Shown here: positions 51,178-60,281 of the stretch, in pieces
Position numbering within the stretch: the first letter of the stretch is position 1
How the letters are laid out: each line of letters begins with the position of its first letter
Assembly (NCBI RefSeq): GCF_015712165.1
Contig: NZ_JADPZX010000001.1
Location: 1 to 64,000 of the forward strand
Length of the DNA: 64,000 nt
Direction of reading: 5' to 3'
DNA from: Streptomyces spinoverrucosus
Lineage (GTDB): Bacteria > Actinomycetota > Actinomycetes > Streptomycetales > Streptomycetaceae
Notes under the pieces: generated by a model
The model's input: only the letters and a program-made list of their open reading frames with translations
Databases searched by the model: none
Told to the model about the DNA's origin: nothing
Made by a program: the position numbers and the translations under genes

Positions 51178-53379
51178 TCAGCTCTGCGCCGTGGCCGCGC
51201 CGTTGAGGTCGGCGAGCGAACCCAGCTGCTGGAAGCGCCCGTCGCGGACCTGGTGGACGAAGGTCTGGGCCGCCCAGCCCTCCCCGGTGTTGTCGTAGTG
51301 GTGATACTCGCCGAAGGTGTACGTCCGGGCGATGCCCTTGTACTTCGCCTTCGCCAGCCGCTCGGCCAACTCGGCCCGGACCGGCCTGCGACGGGCTCCG
51401 GCCGGGACCGTGCGGGCGAACTCGGCGAGCAGCATCCGCACACTGTCGTACGCCTCGGTGGCATACGGCTCCGGAGCGCCGCCATAGCGCCCCCGCCAGG
51501 CCGTGGTGAAGTCCTTGGCCTGCCGCGTCGTCAGTACGGAGGGGTCCACGGCCGAGGTGACCACGTACCAGCCCTCGCCCGCGGCGGCCGCGAGGCGCGG
51601 GAAGTCCGAGCCGTACAGCCGGTGCTGCATCCAGCGCGGCCCGGTGAATCCGGCCGCGGCCAGTTCCTCGGCCGCGCGCACGGTGGCGTCCAGAGGGCCC
51701 AGGTACACGAAGTCGCCGACACCGGCGTCGAGCAGGTCACGGATCGCCCGCGGGCTGTCGTTCGTCCCCTCCGCCACGACGCGGGGAAGGATTTCCGTGC
51801 CGAGGGTGTCGCGCCAGCCCGTGACCAGTGGGGGGCCCTGGTCCTGCACGATCGAGCCGCCGGCCCGGTCGATGACGACACCGGCCGGCGCCACCTGGCC
51901 GCTCGCCAGGGCGTGGAACGCGATCCAGGTGCCGAGCGCGAGATGCGAGGCGCCGCTCTGGAACGACGTCTTCGGCGACGTCGCGAAGTAGTCCTGCAAG
52001 CCCGTGGTGCTGGACACATGGGTCAGCCCCGCCTCGGCGTAGACGGACGCGGCCGCCTGCATGGGGATCTCGGCGACCGGTCCCAGCACGGCGACGACAT
52101 CGCGGTCGGCGGTGAACGCGAGGGCCACCTGCCGGGCGGAGTCCGCGTCGCCCCGGTCGGCGCGGACCTGCGCCTTCAGGTCGTAGAGCCGCTTCGGCGA
52201 GGCGTTGTGCTCGGCGACGGCCAGGCGCGCGGCGCGTTCGCAGGCCCGGCTGACGGCGGTGTCGGCCGAGCCGGCCGCCGTGTGGACGCCCAGGACGTAC
52301 ACGGGACGCCCACCGCTCCCGGAGGACGGCTCCTTGCCGTCGTCCCCGGTCGCCCACACCGCCGCTCCCGTCCCGCCGCCCGCGAGCAACAGCGCACCAC
52401 CGGCGAGCAGCAGGCGGCGCCGGCCGGGGTGCCGGACGGGAGCGTCCGCGGGGTCCTGGGCGTCCGTCTCGTCCACGATCGTGGGCTCGATGTCGGGCAG
52501 AGCGAGGCCCTCGGCCGCCCGCGCGGCGACCATCCGGGCGACGGGATCGGGAAGCCAGTCGCCGGAGCCGTCCGGAGCGTCCTGGGCGAGCAGCCGCCGC
52601 ATTTCGTCGGCCGTGGGCCGGGCGTCGGGGTCCTTGGCCAGGCAGCGCTCCATCAGAGTCCGCAACTCGCCCTCCACATCGCCGAGTTCGGGCTCGTCGT
52701 GGACGGTGCGGTACAGCAGTGCGTCCGGCGTCCCGGTGCCGAACGGCGGGGTCCCGGTCGCGGCGTACGCCAGGACACAGCCCAGCGCGAAGACATCGCT
52801 CGCGGGCGACGCGGGCCGCCCCTCGGCCTGCTCCGGGGCGAGGAATCCGGGCGTACCGACCACGAGCCCGGACGCGGTGAGCGCCGTGTCGCCCGCCGCG
52901 CGCGCGATGCCGAAGTCGATCAGGCGAGGACCGTCCGGCACGAGCAGGACGTTGCCCGGCTTGACGTCCCGGTGGACCAGGCCGGCGGTGTGCACCGCGG
53001 CCAGCGCCTCGGCCAGCAGCCCGCCGAGGACGCCGACGGCACGCGTCGGCAGCGGGCCGTGCGCCACGACCGCCTCGGACAGGGCGGGTCCGGGGACGAA
53101 CGCGGTGGCCAGCCACTGCTCGCGTGCCTCCGCGTCCGCGTCCAGGACGGGCACCACCCAGGGGTTGTCCACCCGCCGCGCCAGCTCCACCTCCCGCGCG
53201 AACCGCGCCCGGAAGTCGACGTCACCGGCGCTCTCCCCCCGGATCACCTTGACCGCGGCGAGGGCGCCGGCGTCGGTGCGCCCGAGGTAGACGACGCCCA
53301 TGCCACCCGCGCCGAGCCGCCGCAGCAGCCGGAACCCGGCGATGCGGGACGGGTCGGAGGACCGCAACGATTCGCTCAC
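51178..53379 (-). CDS. Receptor-like Ser/Thr protein kinase with periplasmic-binding-protein sensor
   Basis: A 733-residue paralogue of the neighbouring kinase. The kinase domain has GAGGMGVVYLG, Lys44 (AVKVIRGE), HRDVKPGNVLL (Asp138) and DFG at 155-157. A transmembrane helix (LLLAGGALLLAGGGTGAAVW) precedes the type-1 periplasmic binding domain (YVLGVHTAAGSADTAVSRAC, VAVLGPVAEIPMQAAASVYA, ATEAYDSVRMLLAEFART). All catalytic residues are intact. GTG 53379 overlaps the lipoprotein stop (GTGA), so the two are co-translated. The longer upstream frame only shadows the lipoprotein gene. Confidence 0.9.
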   Translation of the reverse strand: MSESLRSSDPSRIAGFRLLRRLGAGGMGVVYLGRTDAGALAAVKVIRGESAGDVDFRARFAREVELARRVDNPWVVPVLDADAEAREQWLATAFVPGPALSEAVVAHGPLPTRAVGVLGGLLAEALAAVHTAGLVHRDVKPGNVLLVPDGPRLIDFGIARAAGDTALTASGLVVGTPGFLAPEQAEGRPASPASDVFALGCVLAYAATGTPPFGTGTPDALLYRTVHDEPELGDVEGELRTLMERCLAKDPDARPTADEMRRLLAQDAPDGSGDWLPDPVARMVAARAAEGLALPDIEPTIVDETDAQDPADAPVRHPGRRRLLLAGGALLLAGGGTGAAVWATGDDGKEPSSGSGGRPVYVLGVHTAAGSADTAVSRACERAARLAVAEHNASPKRLYDLKAQVRADRGDADSARQVALAFTADRDVVAVLGPVAEIPMQAAASVYAEAGLTHVSSTTGLQDYFATSPKTSFQSGASHLALGTWIAFHALASGQVAPAGVVIDRAGGSIVQDQGPPLVTGWRDTLGTEILPRVVAEGTNDSPRAIRDLLDAGVGDFVYLGPLDATVRAAEELAAAGFTGPRWMQHRLYGSDFPRLAAAAGEGWYVVTSAVDPSVLTTRQAKDFTTAWRGRYGGAPEPYATEAYDSVRMLLAEFARTVPAGARRRPVRAELAERLAKAKYKGIARTYTFGEYHHYDNTGEGWAAQTFVHQVRDGRFQQLGSLADLNGAATAQS

Positions 53380-54233
53380 TGTTCCGCCCCCTTCGTGGCG
53401 ACCGGCTCTTGCGTGCCTCGCGCCTCGCCCCAGCGGTCGATGTCGGTGGCGACCAGGCTCACTCCCCGGAAGATCTCGCCGGTGACGGCGGTGTCCTCCT
53501 CCTCGCTCCGGCCCGCGCCGTGCCGCGCCGTCGCGGCCACGGTGACCGGCCCCAGCCGGAACTTGTACCAGTCGAAGGGGTACGCCCGGCTCCCGCCGTC
53601 GGCGATCCACTCCCCGGACTCCGTCAGGTCGTCATCGGTGACCGCGTTCCGCCCGTCGCTGGAGGCGTCGACCCGGGAATAGAGGCCGCGCACCACGTCC
53701 GTGGCGTTCAGCCGCTGCTCGGGACACCGCAGCGCCGACTCCAGCGCCCCGGCCATGTCACGCCGCGCGGCCACGGTGTTCTCGTGCACGGTGACGGTCA
53801 ACGACACGTACACCGGCCCCTTACCACCCTTCTCCGGCAGCTCGAACGCCCGCGTGAGGCTGGCCAGCGCGGAGTCCGGCAACGCCTCGCGCCGCCACAG
53901 ACAGTCCTCGTCGAGCACGGCCCACTCGGCCGGATCGCTCTCGAAGGGGTCGCGCTTGCGGTACCCGGTGCCGAAGTAGTCGGGCCGCACATCGAGCCCC
54001 CGAACGAACTCGACCGCTTCACCCCGAGTCCTGGGCGCCCGCTCCTCCGCGAGCGTGTAGGGGTCGTTGGCAGACGCTTCCGACGGCGAAGCACTGGTGG
54101 GGCTGGGACTGGGGCTGGGACGGGGGCTCGAACTCGGCCCCTTCTCCGCCTCTCCCCCACCACCCGACCCGCCCGTACACCCCACCAGCAGCGCCCCCGC
54201 CGCCACGACCAAGGCTGGTCTCCACCCGGCCAT
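53376..54233 (-). CDS. Lipoprotein upstream of sensor kinase
   Basis: A 285-residue lipoprotein with signal peptide and lipobox (LVVAAGALLVGC), a Ser/Pro-rich spacer, then a soluble domain (ERAPRTRGEAVEFVRGLDVR, VYVSLTVTVHENTVAARRDM, YPFDWYKFRLGPVTVAATAR). It overlaps the kinase gene by 4 bases, so it may present a ligand to the binding domain of the kinase or report envelope state. That role is inferred from linkage only. Confidence 0.8.
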   Translation of the reverse strand: MAGWRPALVVAAGALLVGCTGGSGGGGEAEKGPSSSPRPSPSPSPTSASPSEASANDPYTLAEERAPRTRGEAVEFVRGLDVRPDYFGTGYRKRDPFESDPAEWAVLDEDCLWRREALPDSALASLTRAFELPEKGGKGPVYVSLTVTVHENTVAARRDMAGALESALRCPEQRLNATDVVRGLYSRVDASSDGRNAVTDDDLTESGEWIADGGSRAYPFDWYKFRLGPVTVAATARHGAGRSEEEDTAVTGEIFRGVSLVATDIDRWGEARGTQEPVATKGAEQ

Positions 54234-54589
54234 GCATCACTCCCATCCATGCCCCGTACCCTGCGAGCAGTCTCGCGCATCCATCACCCACGCCAACTAA
54301 CCTTGTGGAAATACCCAGTTGATGCAGCTGATTCGGTTGGGGTGATGAGACGCCGCTATTCGTCCGCTGTCGGGCGGGCAGGGTGATTTCGTTGTCCGGG
54401 CACGGCGGAGACCCGGCGCCGGGTCGGGTCCTCCAAGGTCTTTCGGGGCGTGAGCGGTCAAAAGTCCGCCTGTCAGCCGGTAGGACGGCGCAGTGCGGCA
54501 AGGCGGTGGGAAGCCGTGGCCAGTTCGCGTCTCCAGGGCCGGGTCGCCGACATCCGCAAGCGCAGACGCCGACCGCGGTGGGTGAGGCG
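54234..54589. other. 356-bp stretch without a supported gene
   Basis: Frames here are short or low in complexity. It separates the minus-strand kinase operon from the toxin remnant. Confidence 0.4.
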
Positions 54590-54960
54590 GGCGCCGACGT
54601 CCGGCAGTCGGTGGCGCAGCACCTGCGGCTCGGCGGTGGCCGGTCCCCGGCGGGCTGCGTGTTCCGGGACTACATGCCCTGCCATGTGTTCAGCACCGCC
54701 AAGACCCCGGCGGCTGCCGCGCACACCTGGCTGATCCGGGCGAAGATCCGCGAGGGTGCGCCGCTGAGCTACCCCCCGACCGCGGGGGCGATACCGGCGG
54801 GCACGGTGAGCGCAACAAGTACGGCCGCGACCCCGACGCCAACAGCAAGGTCGTCTGCCCGAACGGCTGGGCCGCCAAATCCTGCCACCCAAGTACCCAC
54901 CGGTGACTGGCATCTCCGCCGGCGACAAGCCGTCCTGTGACGAGTTCACCTTCGCGGCGA
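54590..54960 (+). pseudogene. Degenerate nuclease-toxin domain (NucA/NucB-like)
   Basis: Across three frames the plus strand gives AGCVFRDYMPCHVFSTAKTP, RNKYGRDPDANSKVVCPNGW and CDEFTFAAS. The order FRDYxPxxVF, then a Cys-Pro spacer, then S-C-D-E-[YF]-x-F-A-S, is that of NucA/NucB-type secreted or polymorphic-toxin nucleases. Stops and frameshifts separate the pieces. The immunity-like gene at 55118 follows at the expected place. Confidence 0.45.
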
Positions 54961-55117
54961 GTTGAACGGACGCCGGGCTTCGACGAGTGCGACGCCTCGA
55001 AGCCGACGATCAAGTGCGACATCCGGGAGCACGATACTGACGCACACGCCAAGTGCGGCCCGGGGCCGGTCACATGGCCGACCCCGGGCCGCGCACACCG
55101 GAGAACGGAGACACGCA

Positions 55118-55753
55118 GTGAGTTCCGGCGGGATCACATGGATAGCCGACGAGGACATCTCCTGGCTCGGCTACTACATCAAGCTGGCCAGGGGCCTGAC
55201 CGGCGAACAGCTCGCCGCCCGCCTCGCCGCCACCGGCGGCCCCGTACCGGTCCAGGCCACCACCGGGCCGCAGGCCGAAGCGCTCATCGACGGGCTCGAC
55301 GCCGAGCGCGGCGACACCGACAGCATCGCCGTCCGCTACGGCGATCACGCCGGCCTGGGCTTCGCCGTAGCGTACGGCCACTGGCCGTCCGTCCTCGGGC
55401 CCGCGCACCACGACGGGACATCCCGGGAAGGGGTCCACATCTTCGAGCTTTACTACGAGAAGCAGAACCCGAAGGTCCCGCCACCCGCATTCGCCTACTT
55501 CCACGACGACGACTATGTGTGCGGCTTCGACATGTACATGTGCACCTGGTCGCAGGAGATCACCGGCCCCGGCGCCGACCTCATCCGCGCTGACATCATC
55601 GCCGCCGGAATCCCGGAGGAGAGGGAGAGGGACACGGCGCACCGTGCCTCTCTCGCCGTGCTGGAGCAGCGCTTCGAACTGGCGCTGCCGCGTGACCTGA
55701 TCCTCGACGCGTCACTGCCCACTGCACTCGTCAGCGGGCAGCAGCCGCGCTGA
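55118..55753 (+). CDS. Immunity-like protein (DUF6461-like, tentative)
   Basis: A 211-residue protein from GTG 55118 with GGAG upstream. The start WIADEDISWLGYYIKLARGL, TGEQLAARLAATGG resembles DUF6461, where a Y-xx-LxRGLTxEExLxRLG helix opens the domain. Then come YGDHAGLGFAVAYGHWPSVL, IFELYYEKQ and FAYFHDDDYVCGFDMYMCTW. It follows the nuclease remnant directly, so it may be the immunity partner left after toxin decay. No ribonuclease or protease motif is present. Confidence 0.65.
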   Translation: MSSGGITWIADEDISWLGYYIKLARGLTGEQLAARLAATGGPVPVQATTGPQAEALIDGLDAERGDTDSIAVRYGDHAGLGFAVAYGHWPSVLGPAHHDGTSREGVHIFELYYEKQNPKVPPPAFAYFHDDDYVCGFDMYMCTWSQEITGPGADLIRADIIAAGIPEERERDTAHRASLAVLEQRFELALPRDLILDASLPTALVSGQQPR

Positions 55754-56258
55754 GCCGTCGGCCGTGCATCGTGGTGCCCCGACATCGTCGTGTGGATCGG
55801 CTCGGCAGCAGGAGAGCAGCTGAGCCTTTCCAACCTCAGTTCGCCGAGGTCAGGTGCAGGGGTGAGGACGGCTCGGAGAGTGTCTCCCAGCGACGTGGGT
55901 ACGCTCATCAGGGCGCCGTCCAGGATCACTGGGCGTAGGTGTGCCCGCAGCCCGGGTGGGCCGGCGCCGGCAGGGCCTGCCGACCGGCGGTCGGCCGCCG
56001 CAGCGCTTACCGCGTTGCCAGCGATGGTCCCGCAGCCGGGCCGACAGCTGGCCGAAAACCCATCTACCAGGGGCTTCACCCAAAGGCCCGCTTGCCGGTC
56101 GCCTTCCTGGCACGACCGCTCCCGGTCTTTTTCAGTCATCTGACGCATGCGAAACCGCCCTGCTGCGGCGTAAGAATCGGTCGCAGCCCGTCTCGAGCGG
56201 CTCGTTCGCACCCAGGACATCCGCTCGAAGTCATCGAATGCGAAGGCGGTGGATACCC
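55754..56258. other. 505-bp stretch without a supported gene
   Basis: A minus-strand frame (from 55908: SVPTSLGDTLRAVLTPAPDL, GELRLERLSC) faintly resembles a regulator N-terminus such as PucR, but it runs into sequence with no match. Probably a remnant plus the promoter of ubiX. Confidence 0.35.
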
Positions 56259-56837
56259 ATGCCACGGAGAATGATCGTGGGTATGACAGGGGTGACCGGG
56301 GCCGTGTTCGGTATCGAATTGCTGCGCAGATTGCGGCAGCAGCCGGAGGTGGAGACCCATCTGGTGTTGTCCCCGTCGGCCAGGACGACCGTACGGCTGG
56401 AGACCGGATTGTCGGCGCACGAGGTCACCGATCTCGCGGATGCGACGTACGCGTGGAACGACCGACGTGCGCCTATCTCGTCGGGGTCGTTGCGGGTGGA
56501 CGCCATGGTCATCGCACCGTGCAGCTTGAAGACGCTGGCTGGAATATGCGCCGGCTGTGCCGAGGGGCTCATTCACCGAGCGGCCGACGCGATGCTCAAG
56601 GAGGGGCGCCGGCTGGTACTCGTGGCACGGGACCCGCTCAGCGAGAGCCACCTGGAGAACATGCTGGCGCTCTCGCGCATGGGGGCGAGGATCGTCCCGC
56701 CGGTGTCGGCGTTCTACAACCAGCCCGAGACGATCGGGGACCCGGTCAGCCATGTCGTCGTCCGCGTTCTGGACCAGTTGGACATTCGTGTGCCGTCGGC
56801 ACAGCGCGGGAACGGCATGCCCCATTCCCCACTCTGA
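56259..56837 (+). CDS. ubiX: UbiX-family flavin prenyltransferase
   Basis: A 192-residue flavoprotein that makes prenylated FMN for UbiD-type decarboxylases. The N-terminal MIVGMTGVTGAVFGIELLRR is the flavin-binding start, followed by DAMVIAPCSLKTLAGICAGC, the active-site IHRAADAMLKEGRRLVLVAR, and SESHLENMLALSRMGARIVP, PVSAFYNQPETIGDPVSHVV. These match UbiX/phenolic-acid-decarboxylase subunit B. ATG 56259 gives the usual length; ATG 56271 is an alternative. Only a remnant of the partner ubiD gene follows, so its natural target here is lost. Confidence 0.88.
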   Translation: MPRRMIVGMTGVTGAVFGIELLRRLRQQPEVETHLVLSPSARTTVRLETGLSAHEVTDLADATYAWNDRRAPISSGSLRVDAMVIAPCSLKTLAGICAGCAEGLIHRAADAMLKEGRRLVLVARDPLSESHLENMLALSRMGARIVPPVSAFYNQPETIGDPVSHVVVRVLDQLDIRVPSAQRGNGMPHSPL

Positions 56838-56936
56838 AGGCAACCAGCACTGACCCTGCCGCAGAAACTGGCGCGCTGCCCGGATGGACACGGCACGGTT
56901 CGTGCACCGCGTCGGCGAGGTGCTGGGGGCAACCGG

Positions 56937-57040
56937 ATCGGGCGTCTGTCCCCCGTGGTCTACGTCCTGGACGACGACGTGGATCCGTCGAATGACACGG
57001 ACTGGCTTGGGTACTGGCCGACGAAGCCGTCGTAACGAGG
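56937..57040 (+). pseudogene. UbiD-type decarboxylase remnant
   Basis: One frame reads GRLSPVVYVLDDDVDPSNDT followed by D, which corresponds to the conserved (V/I)VxVDDDIDPS phrase near the C-terminus of UbiD-family decarboxylases. Codons after it no longer match. It is placed right after ubiX, as in phenolic-acid decarboxylase operons. Confidence 0.5.
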
Positions 57041-57060
57041 GCGCAGGCCGTGCGCCGCGT

Positions 57061-59964
57061 CTACGACTGGAATTCACCGCCGGAATGCGCTTCGGGATAG
57101 CGGGCTTCCAGTGCGGCACGGAGCGCGGCGCGGGTGGTGATGCCGAGTTTCGGGAAGAGCCGGTGCAGGTGGGAGCCGACCGTGCGGGGGGACAGAAACA
57201 GGCGGGCGCCGATCTCCTTGTTGGTGAGTCCGGTGGCGGCCAGATCGGCGATCTGCCTCTCCTGGGCTGTCAGTTCCGGCGCTGCCGTGTCCGACCGCCC
57301 GGCGGCGGCCACGCCGGTGGCGCGCAGTTCGTTGCGGGCCCGCTGCACCATCGCTCGCGCGCCGATCCGGTCGAACGTCTCCATGGCGGCACGCAGCTGG
57401 ATGCGGGCGTGGGCGGTGTCGCGGGTGCGGCGCAGCCACTGCCCGTAGGCGAACTGGATGCGGGCCTGCTCCCAGGGATAGCGGGCGACTTCGGGCAGGG
57501 CCAGGGCCGCCTCGAACAGGGCGGCGGCCTCGTCGTCGTCAGCGGCCACGGCTGCCGCGGCAGCTGTGATCAGCGCCATGCGCGTGCCGATGCGGTGGAG
57601 GCCGGCCCGCTGGGCTGCGACGACGTGGGCTCGGGCCTCCTCGCGACGGCCTGTGCGCATCGCCGCCTCGACCAGGTCCAGCACGACCCACCGGTTCGGG
57701 ATGCCGGCACTGGGGGCAGTGGGCAGATCGATCTGCGCCACCTGGGTGTGGGCCTCCTCGAAGTCTCCCTGGCCCATGGCCGCGAGATGACGGGCCGAGA
57801 GGGCGTACGCCATGGTGGCGCTCATGCCGCGAGGCGCCGCCCAGGTGGTGGTCTCCTTGCTGCGGGACCGGGCCAGGTCCACGTCGCCGCGCAGTGCGGC
57901 GCCCGATGACAACACGGCCCTGATCTGACGCTCCCAGAACGAGTAGCCGTAGCGGGTCGCCAGCTCCAGCCCCTGCAGCGCGAGCTCCTCGGCCTCGTCC
58001 CACTGCCCGTGCACGTAGGAGTCCTGGCAGAGCAGCATCAGTCCGGGAACCACCATGGCGATCGCGCCACCGTCCCGCTCCCGCTCGATCATGCCGCGGA
58101 CCACGTACCGGTATTCGGACAGGATGTCCATCGCAAGCGCTGCGAAGGCCAGCGGAATGACCTCCCAGGGGGCGGCGGCCGGAGGGAGCGCCGCGAAGGC
58201 GCGGGCCAGGCCCTGCCTTATGGAGTCGCTGGTGCGGGTGGGATCGACGTACGCGTCGTAGCACAACCGGAAGGAGACGACCTGCTCGGGCTCGAAGCGG
58301 GCCATGGTCTTCCTGAGCAGCTCCCACGGCTGCGGCCGCAGGGTGTAGAGGCTGACCAGCAGCAGCGCATAGAGGATGCCGTACCTGTCCCAGGAGTCCG
58401 GTCCGGCGTCCTCGCTGGAGTCCAGCGCCCGGGTCAGCAGCCGGTACGCGGCGGTGACGTCGCCCTCGTTGTTCGTGAGCAGGTGGGCGGTGGCGGTGAA
58501 GACCAGTGCGTCAGGGGTCTCCGGGGTCTGTCCGGCGTCCGCCAGCAGCCAGGTGACCTGGTCGAGCCGACCGGCCATGGTGGCGAGGTGGGCGGCCTCG
58601 ACCAGGCGCCGGGACCGGTCTCCGGGGTGCGGGCTGAGTTCCCCCGCGCGTACGAGGGTGGCCACCGCGGTCGACGCGCGGCCGCGCCGCCGCGCGAGCA
58701 GGGCCGCCTTGTCCAGCGCCCGGGCGACGGCCTCGTCGGGTCCGGTGCTCGCCTCGGCCAGATGGCACGCCTGCCGCTCGGGGTCGAAGGCCAAGGCGTC
58801 GGCGAGGGCCTGGTGCGCGGCCCGGCGCTCGCCCGGCAGGGCCAGATACGCGACCGCCGAGCGGGTCAGTGGATGGCTGAAGGTGACCTGGCCGGAGGCG
58901 GCGTCGGCACGGACCATCCCTGCCCGCTGTGCCGGGACCAGGTCGTCCGGGTCCAGGAAGCCCCGGGCCGCGGCCCTGATGGTGCCCAGGCCGTCGTCGG
59001 CCGCCAGTGCGGCCAGGAGGAGTGCCTTCCTGGTCGTGCCGGGCAGCTGATCGAGCCCGGGTGCGAAGATGTCCAGCAGCCGCTCGGAGAGGGGCAGCAC
59101 GCTGGGCAGCGGCTGTGCGCCGAAACGCTGCCGGTCGTTCAGAGTCGCCGGCAGCTCCTGGAGGGCCAGCGGGCTGCCCGCGGCCTGGGCCAGCAGTCGG
59201 CGCCGCACGGTCGGTGCCAGTCCCGGCCATCGGACCTCCAGAAGCTCCGACGCCGACTGATCGTCCAGGGGTCGCACCATCCTTTCCGGCAGCCCGACGT
59301 GGTGGAGGAGTCCCTCCAGCCCGGTACGGCCGGCGGCCAGCAGCACGACGGGGGCGTGAGCCAGCCGACGCACGGCGAAGGCCAGCACCGTGGCGCTGGC
59401 CGGGTCGATCCACGGTGCGTCGTCGGCCACCAGCAACAGCGGGGATTCGGCGGCGGCCGCGTCGAGCAGGGCGAGTACCGCAGTCCCGGCGGTCAGCGGA
59501 TCCGGCAGCGCTTCCGGCGTCAGCTCGAAGAGCCGATGGAGGACGTCGCGCTGCAGGCCGGGCAGCCGATCGACGTCCGCGCGCAGCGGGTACAGCATCT
59601 GGTGGATCGTCGCGAAGCTGATTCCGGCCTCGAACTCCACGCCGCAGGCGCGCAGCACACGCCAGCCGGCGGCACTTCCCCGGGCCACGGCGATGTCGAG
59701 CAGGGCGGTCTTCCCCACCCCGGGATCACCGCGCAACAGCAAGCCGCGGCCCATGGGGCCGTACCCGCTGCGGTCCTGGTCGGCAAGCAGCGAGTCGATC
59801 AGCGCCAGTTCGTCCGCGCGCCCCACGAGGCCGCCAGAGCCGCAGTCCGCGGGCTGCCCAGGAGGCCTCCGACTCTCGGAAGTCGCCACAATCGCGAGGA
59901 TATCGCCCACCACACGACACAACGCCGACTGCACGCGTATCGCCCGACCACACCGAGTCATCAC
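57061..59964 (-). CDS. LAL-type LuxR-family transcriptional regulator
   Basis: A 967-residue regulator. An AAA-like ATPase comes first: GLVGRADELALIDSLLADQD, Walker A GRGLLLRGDPGVGKTALLDI, Walker B SPLLLVADDAPWIDPASA. A long TPR-like helical region follows, then a C-terminal LuxR HTH (ELTAQERQIADLAATGLTNK, ARLFLSPRTVGSHLHRLFPK). Such LAL proteins often activate secondary-metabolite or sugar genes. No cluster is beside it except ubiX. ATG 59964 is used; GTG 59889 is possible. Walker B has DDA where many LALs show DDA or DDH, so it is probably competent. Confidence 0.9.
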   Translation of the reverse strand: MMTRCGRAIRVQSALCRVVGDILAIVATSESRRPPGQPADCGSGGLVGRADELALIDSLLADQDRSGYGPMGRGLLLRGDPGVGKTALLDIAVARGSAAGWRVLRACGVEFEAGISFATIHQMLYPLRADVDRLPGLQRDVLHRLFELTPEALPDPLTAGTAVLALLDAAAAESPLLLVADDAPWIDPASATVLAFAVRRLAHAPVVLLAAGRTGLEGLLHHVGLPERMVRPLDDQSASELLEVRWPGLAPTVRRRLLAQAAGSPLALQELPATLNDRQRFGAQPLPSVLPLSERLLDIFAPGLDQLPGTTRKALLLAALAADDGLGTIRAAARGFLDPDDLVPAQRAGMVRADAASGQVTFSHPLTRSAVAYLALPGERRAAHQALADALAFDPERQACHLAEASTGPDEAVARALDKAALLARRRGRASTAVATLVRAGELSPHPGDRSRRLVEAAHLATMAGRLDQVTWLLADAGQTPETPDALVFTATAHLLTNNEGDVTAAYRLLTRALDSSEDAGPDSWDRYGILYALLLVSLYTLRPQPWELLRKTMARFEPEQVVSFRLCYDAYVDPTRTSDSIRQGLARAFAALPPAAAPWEVIPLAFAALAMDILSEYRYVVRGMIERERDGGAIAMVVPGLMLLCQDSYVHGQWDEAEELALQGLELATRYGYSFWERQIRAVLSSGAALRGDVDLARSRSKETTTWAAPRGMSATMAYALSARHLAAMGQGDFEEAHTQVAQIDLPTAPSAGIPNRWVVLDLVEAAMRTGRREEARAHVVAAQRAGLHRIGTRMALITAAAAAVAADDDEAAALFEAALALPEVARYPWEQARIQFAYGQWLRRTRDTAHARIQLRAAMETFDRIGARAMVQRARNELRATGVAAAGRSDTAAPELTAQERQIADLAATGLTNKEIGARLFLSPRTVGSHLHRLFPKLGITTRAALRAALEARYPEAHSGGEFQS

Positions 59965-60003
59965 ATATCCGCGGCCGGGCTCCTACCCACATGGCAACAC
60001 GAT

Positions 60004-60035
60004 GGCCGGCGCCCCGCGGGTGCGGGACGCCGGCC
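60004..60035. terminator. Hairpin terminator
   Basis: Arms 60004-60017 (ggccggcgccccgc) and 60022-60035 pair with one mismatch around gggt. The position downstream of the minus-strand VOC gene and upstream of the LAL gene fits termination of the VOC transcript. Confidence 0.65.
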
Positions 60036-60074
60036 GTCGAGCGGGTGTCAGGCAGAGAAGGTCTGGGAGTCGGG

Positions 60075-60262
60075 CAGGAAGCTCGGCTCCCGTGGCGGCC
60101 AACCACCGCGTTTCGACGCGGTGGATTACCCCGAGCGCCATGCGGTCGAGTGCGGGATCAACCGATTTGAAAGGCACCGGGCAGTGGCCACGCGGTACGA
60201 CAGGCTCTCCGTCCGCTATGAGGCGACTGTGCTGGTCGCAGCCGTAACGAGTGGCTGTGACG
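60075..60262 (+). pseudogene. IS5-family transposase C-terminal remnant
   Basis: The plus strand reads GGQPPRFDAVDYPERHAVEC and then INRFERHRAVATRYDRLSVR, YEATVLVAAV. This matches the end of IS5-type transposases (GRPPxFDxxDYxxRNxVER...RRxATRYDKLxxxYxAxVxLA). The catalytic Glu position shows Glu in AVEC. Nothing else of the element is present. Confidence 0.65.
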
Positions 60263-60281
60263 AGCACCGTCGCAACGGCCC

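Noticed and set aside
50944..53682. 912-codon plus-strand frame
   Set aside because: Antisense of the two kinase genes.
55513..55908. Possible PucR-like regulator N-terminus on the minus strand
   Set aside because: Similarity is only suggestive, and the frame continues as antisense of the immunity-like gene.
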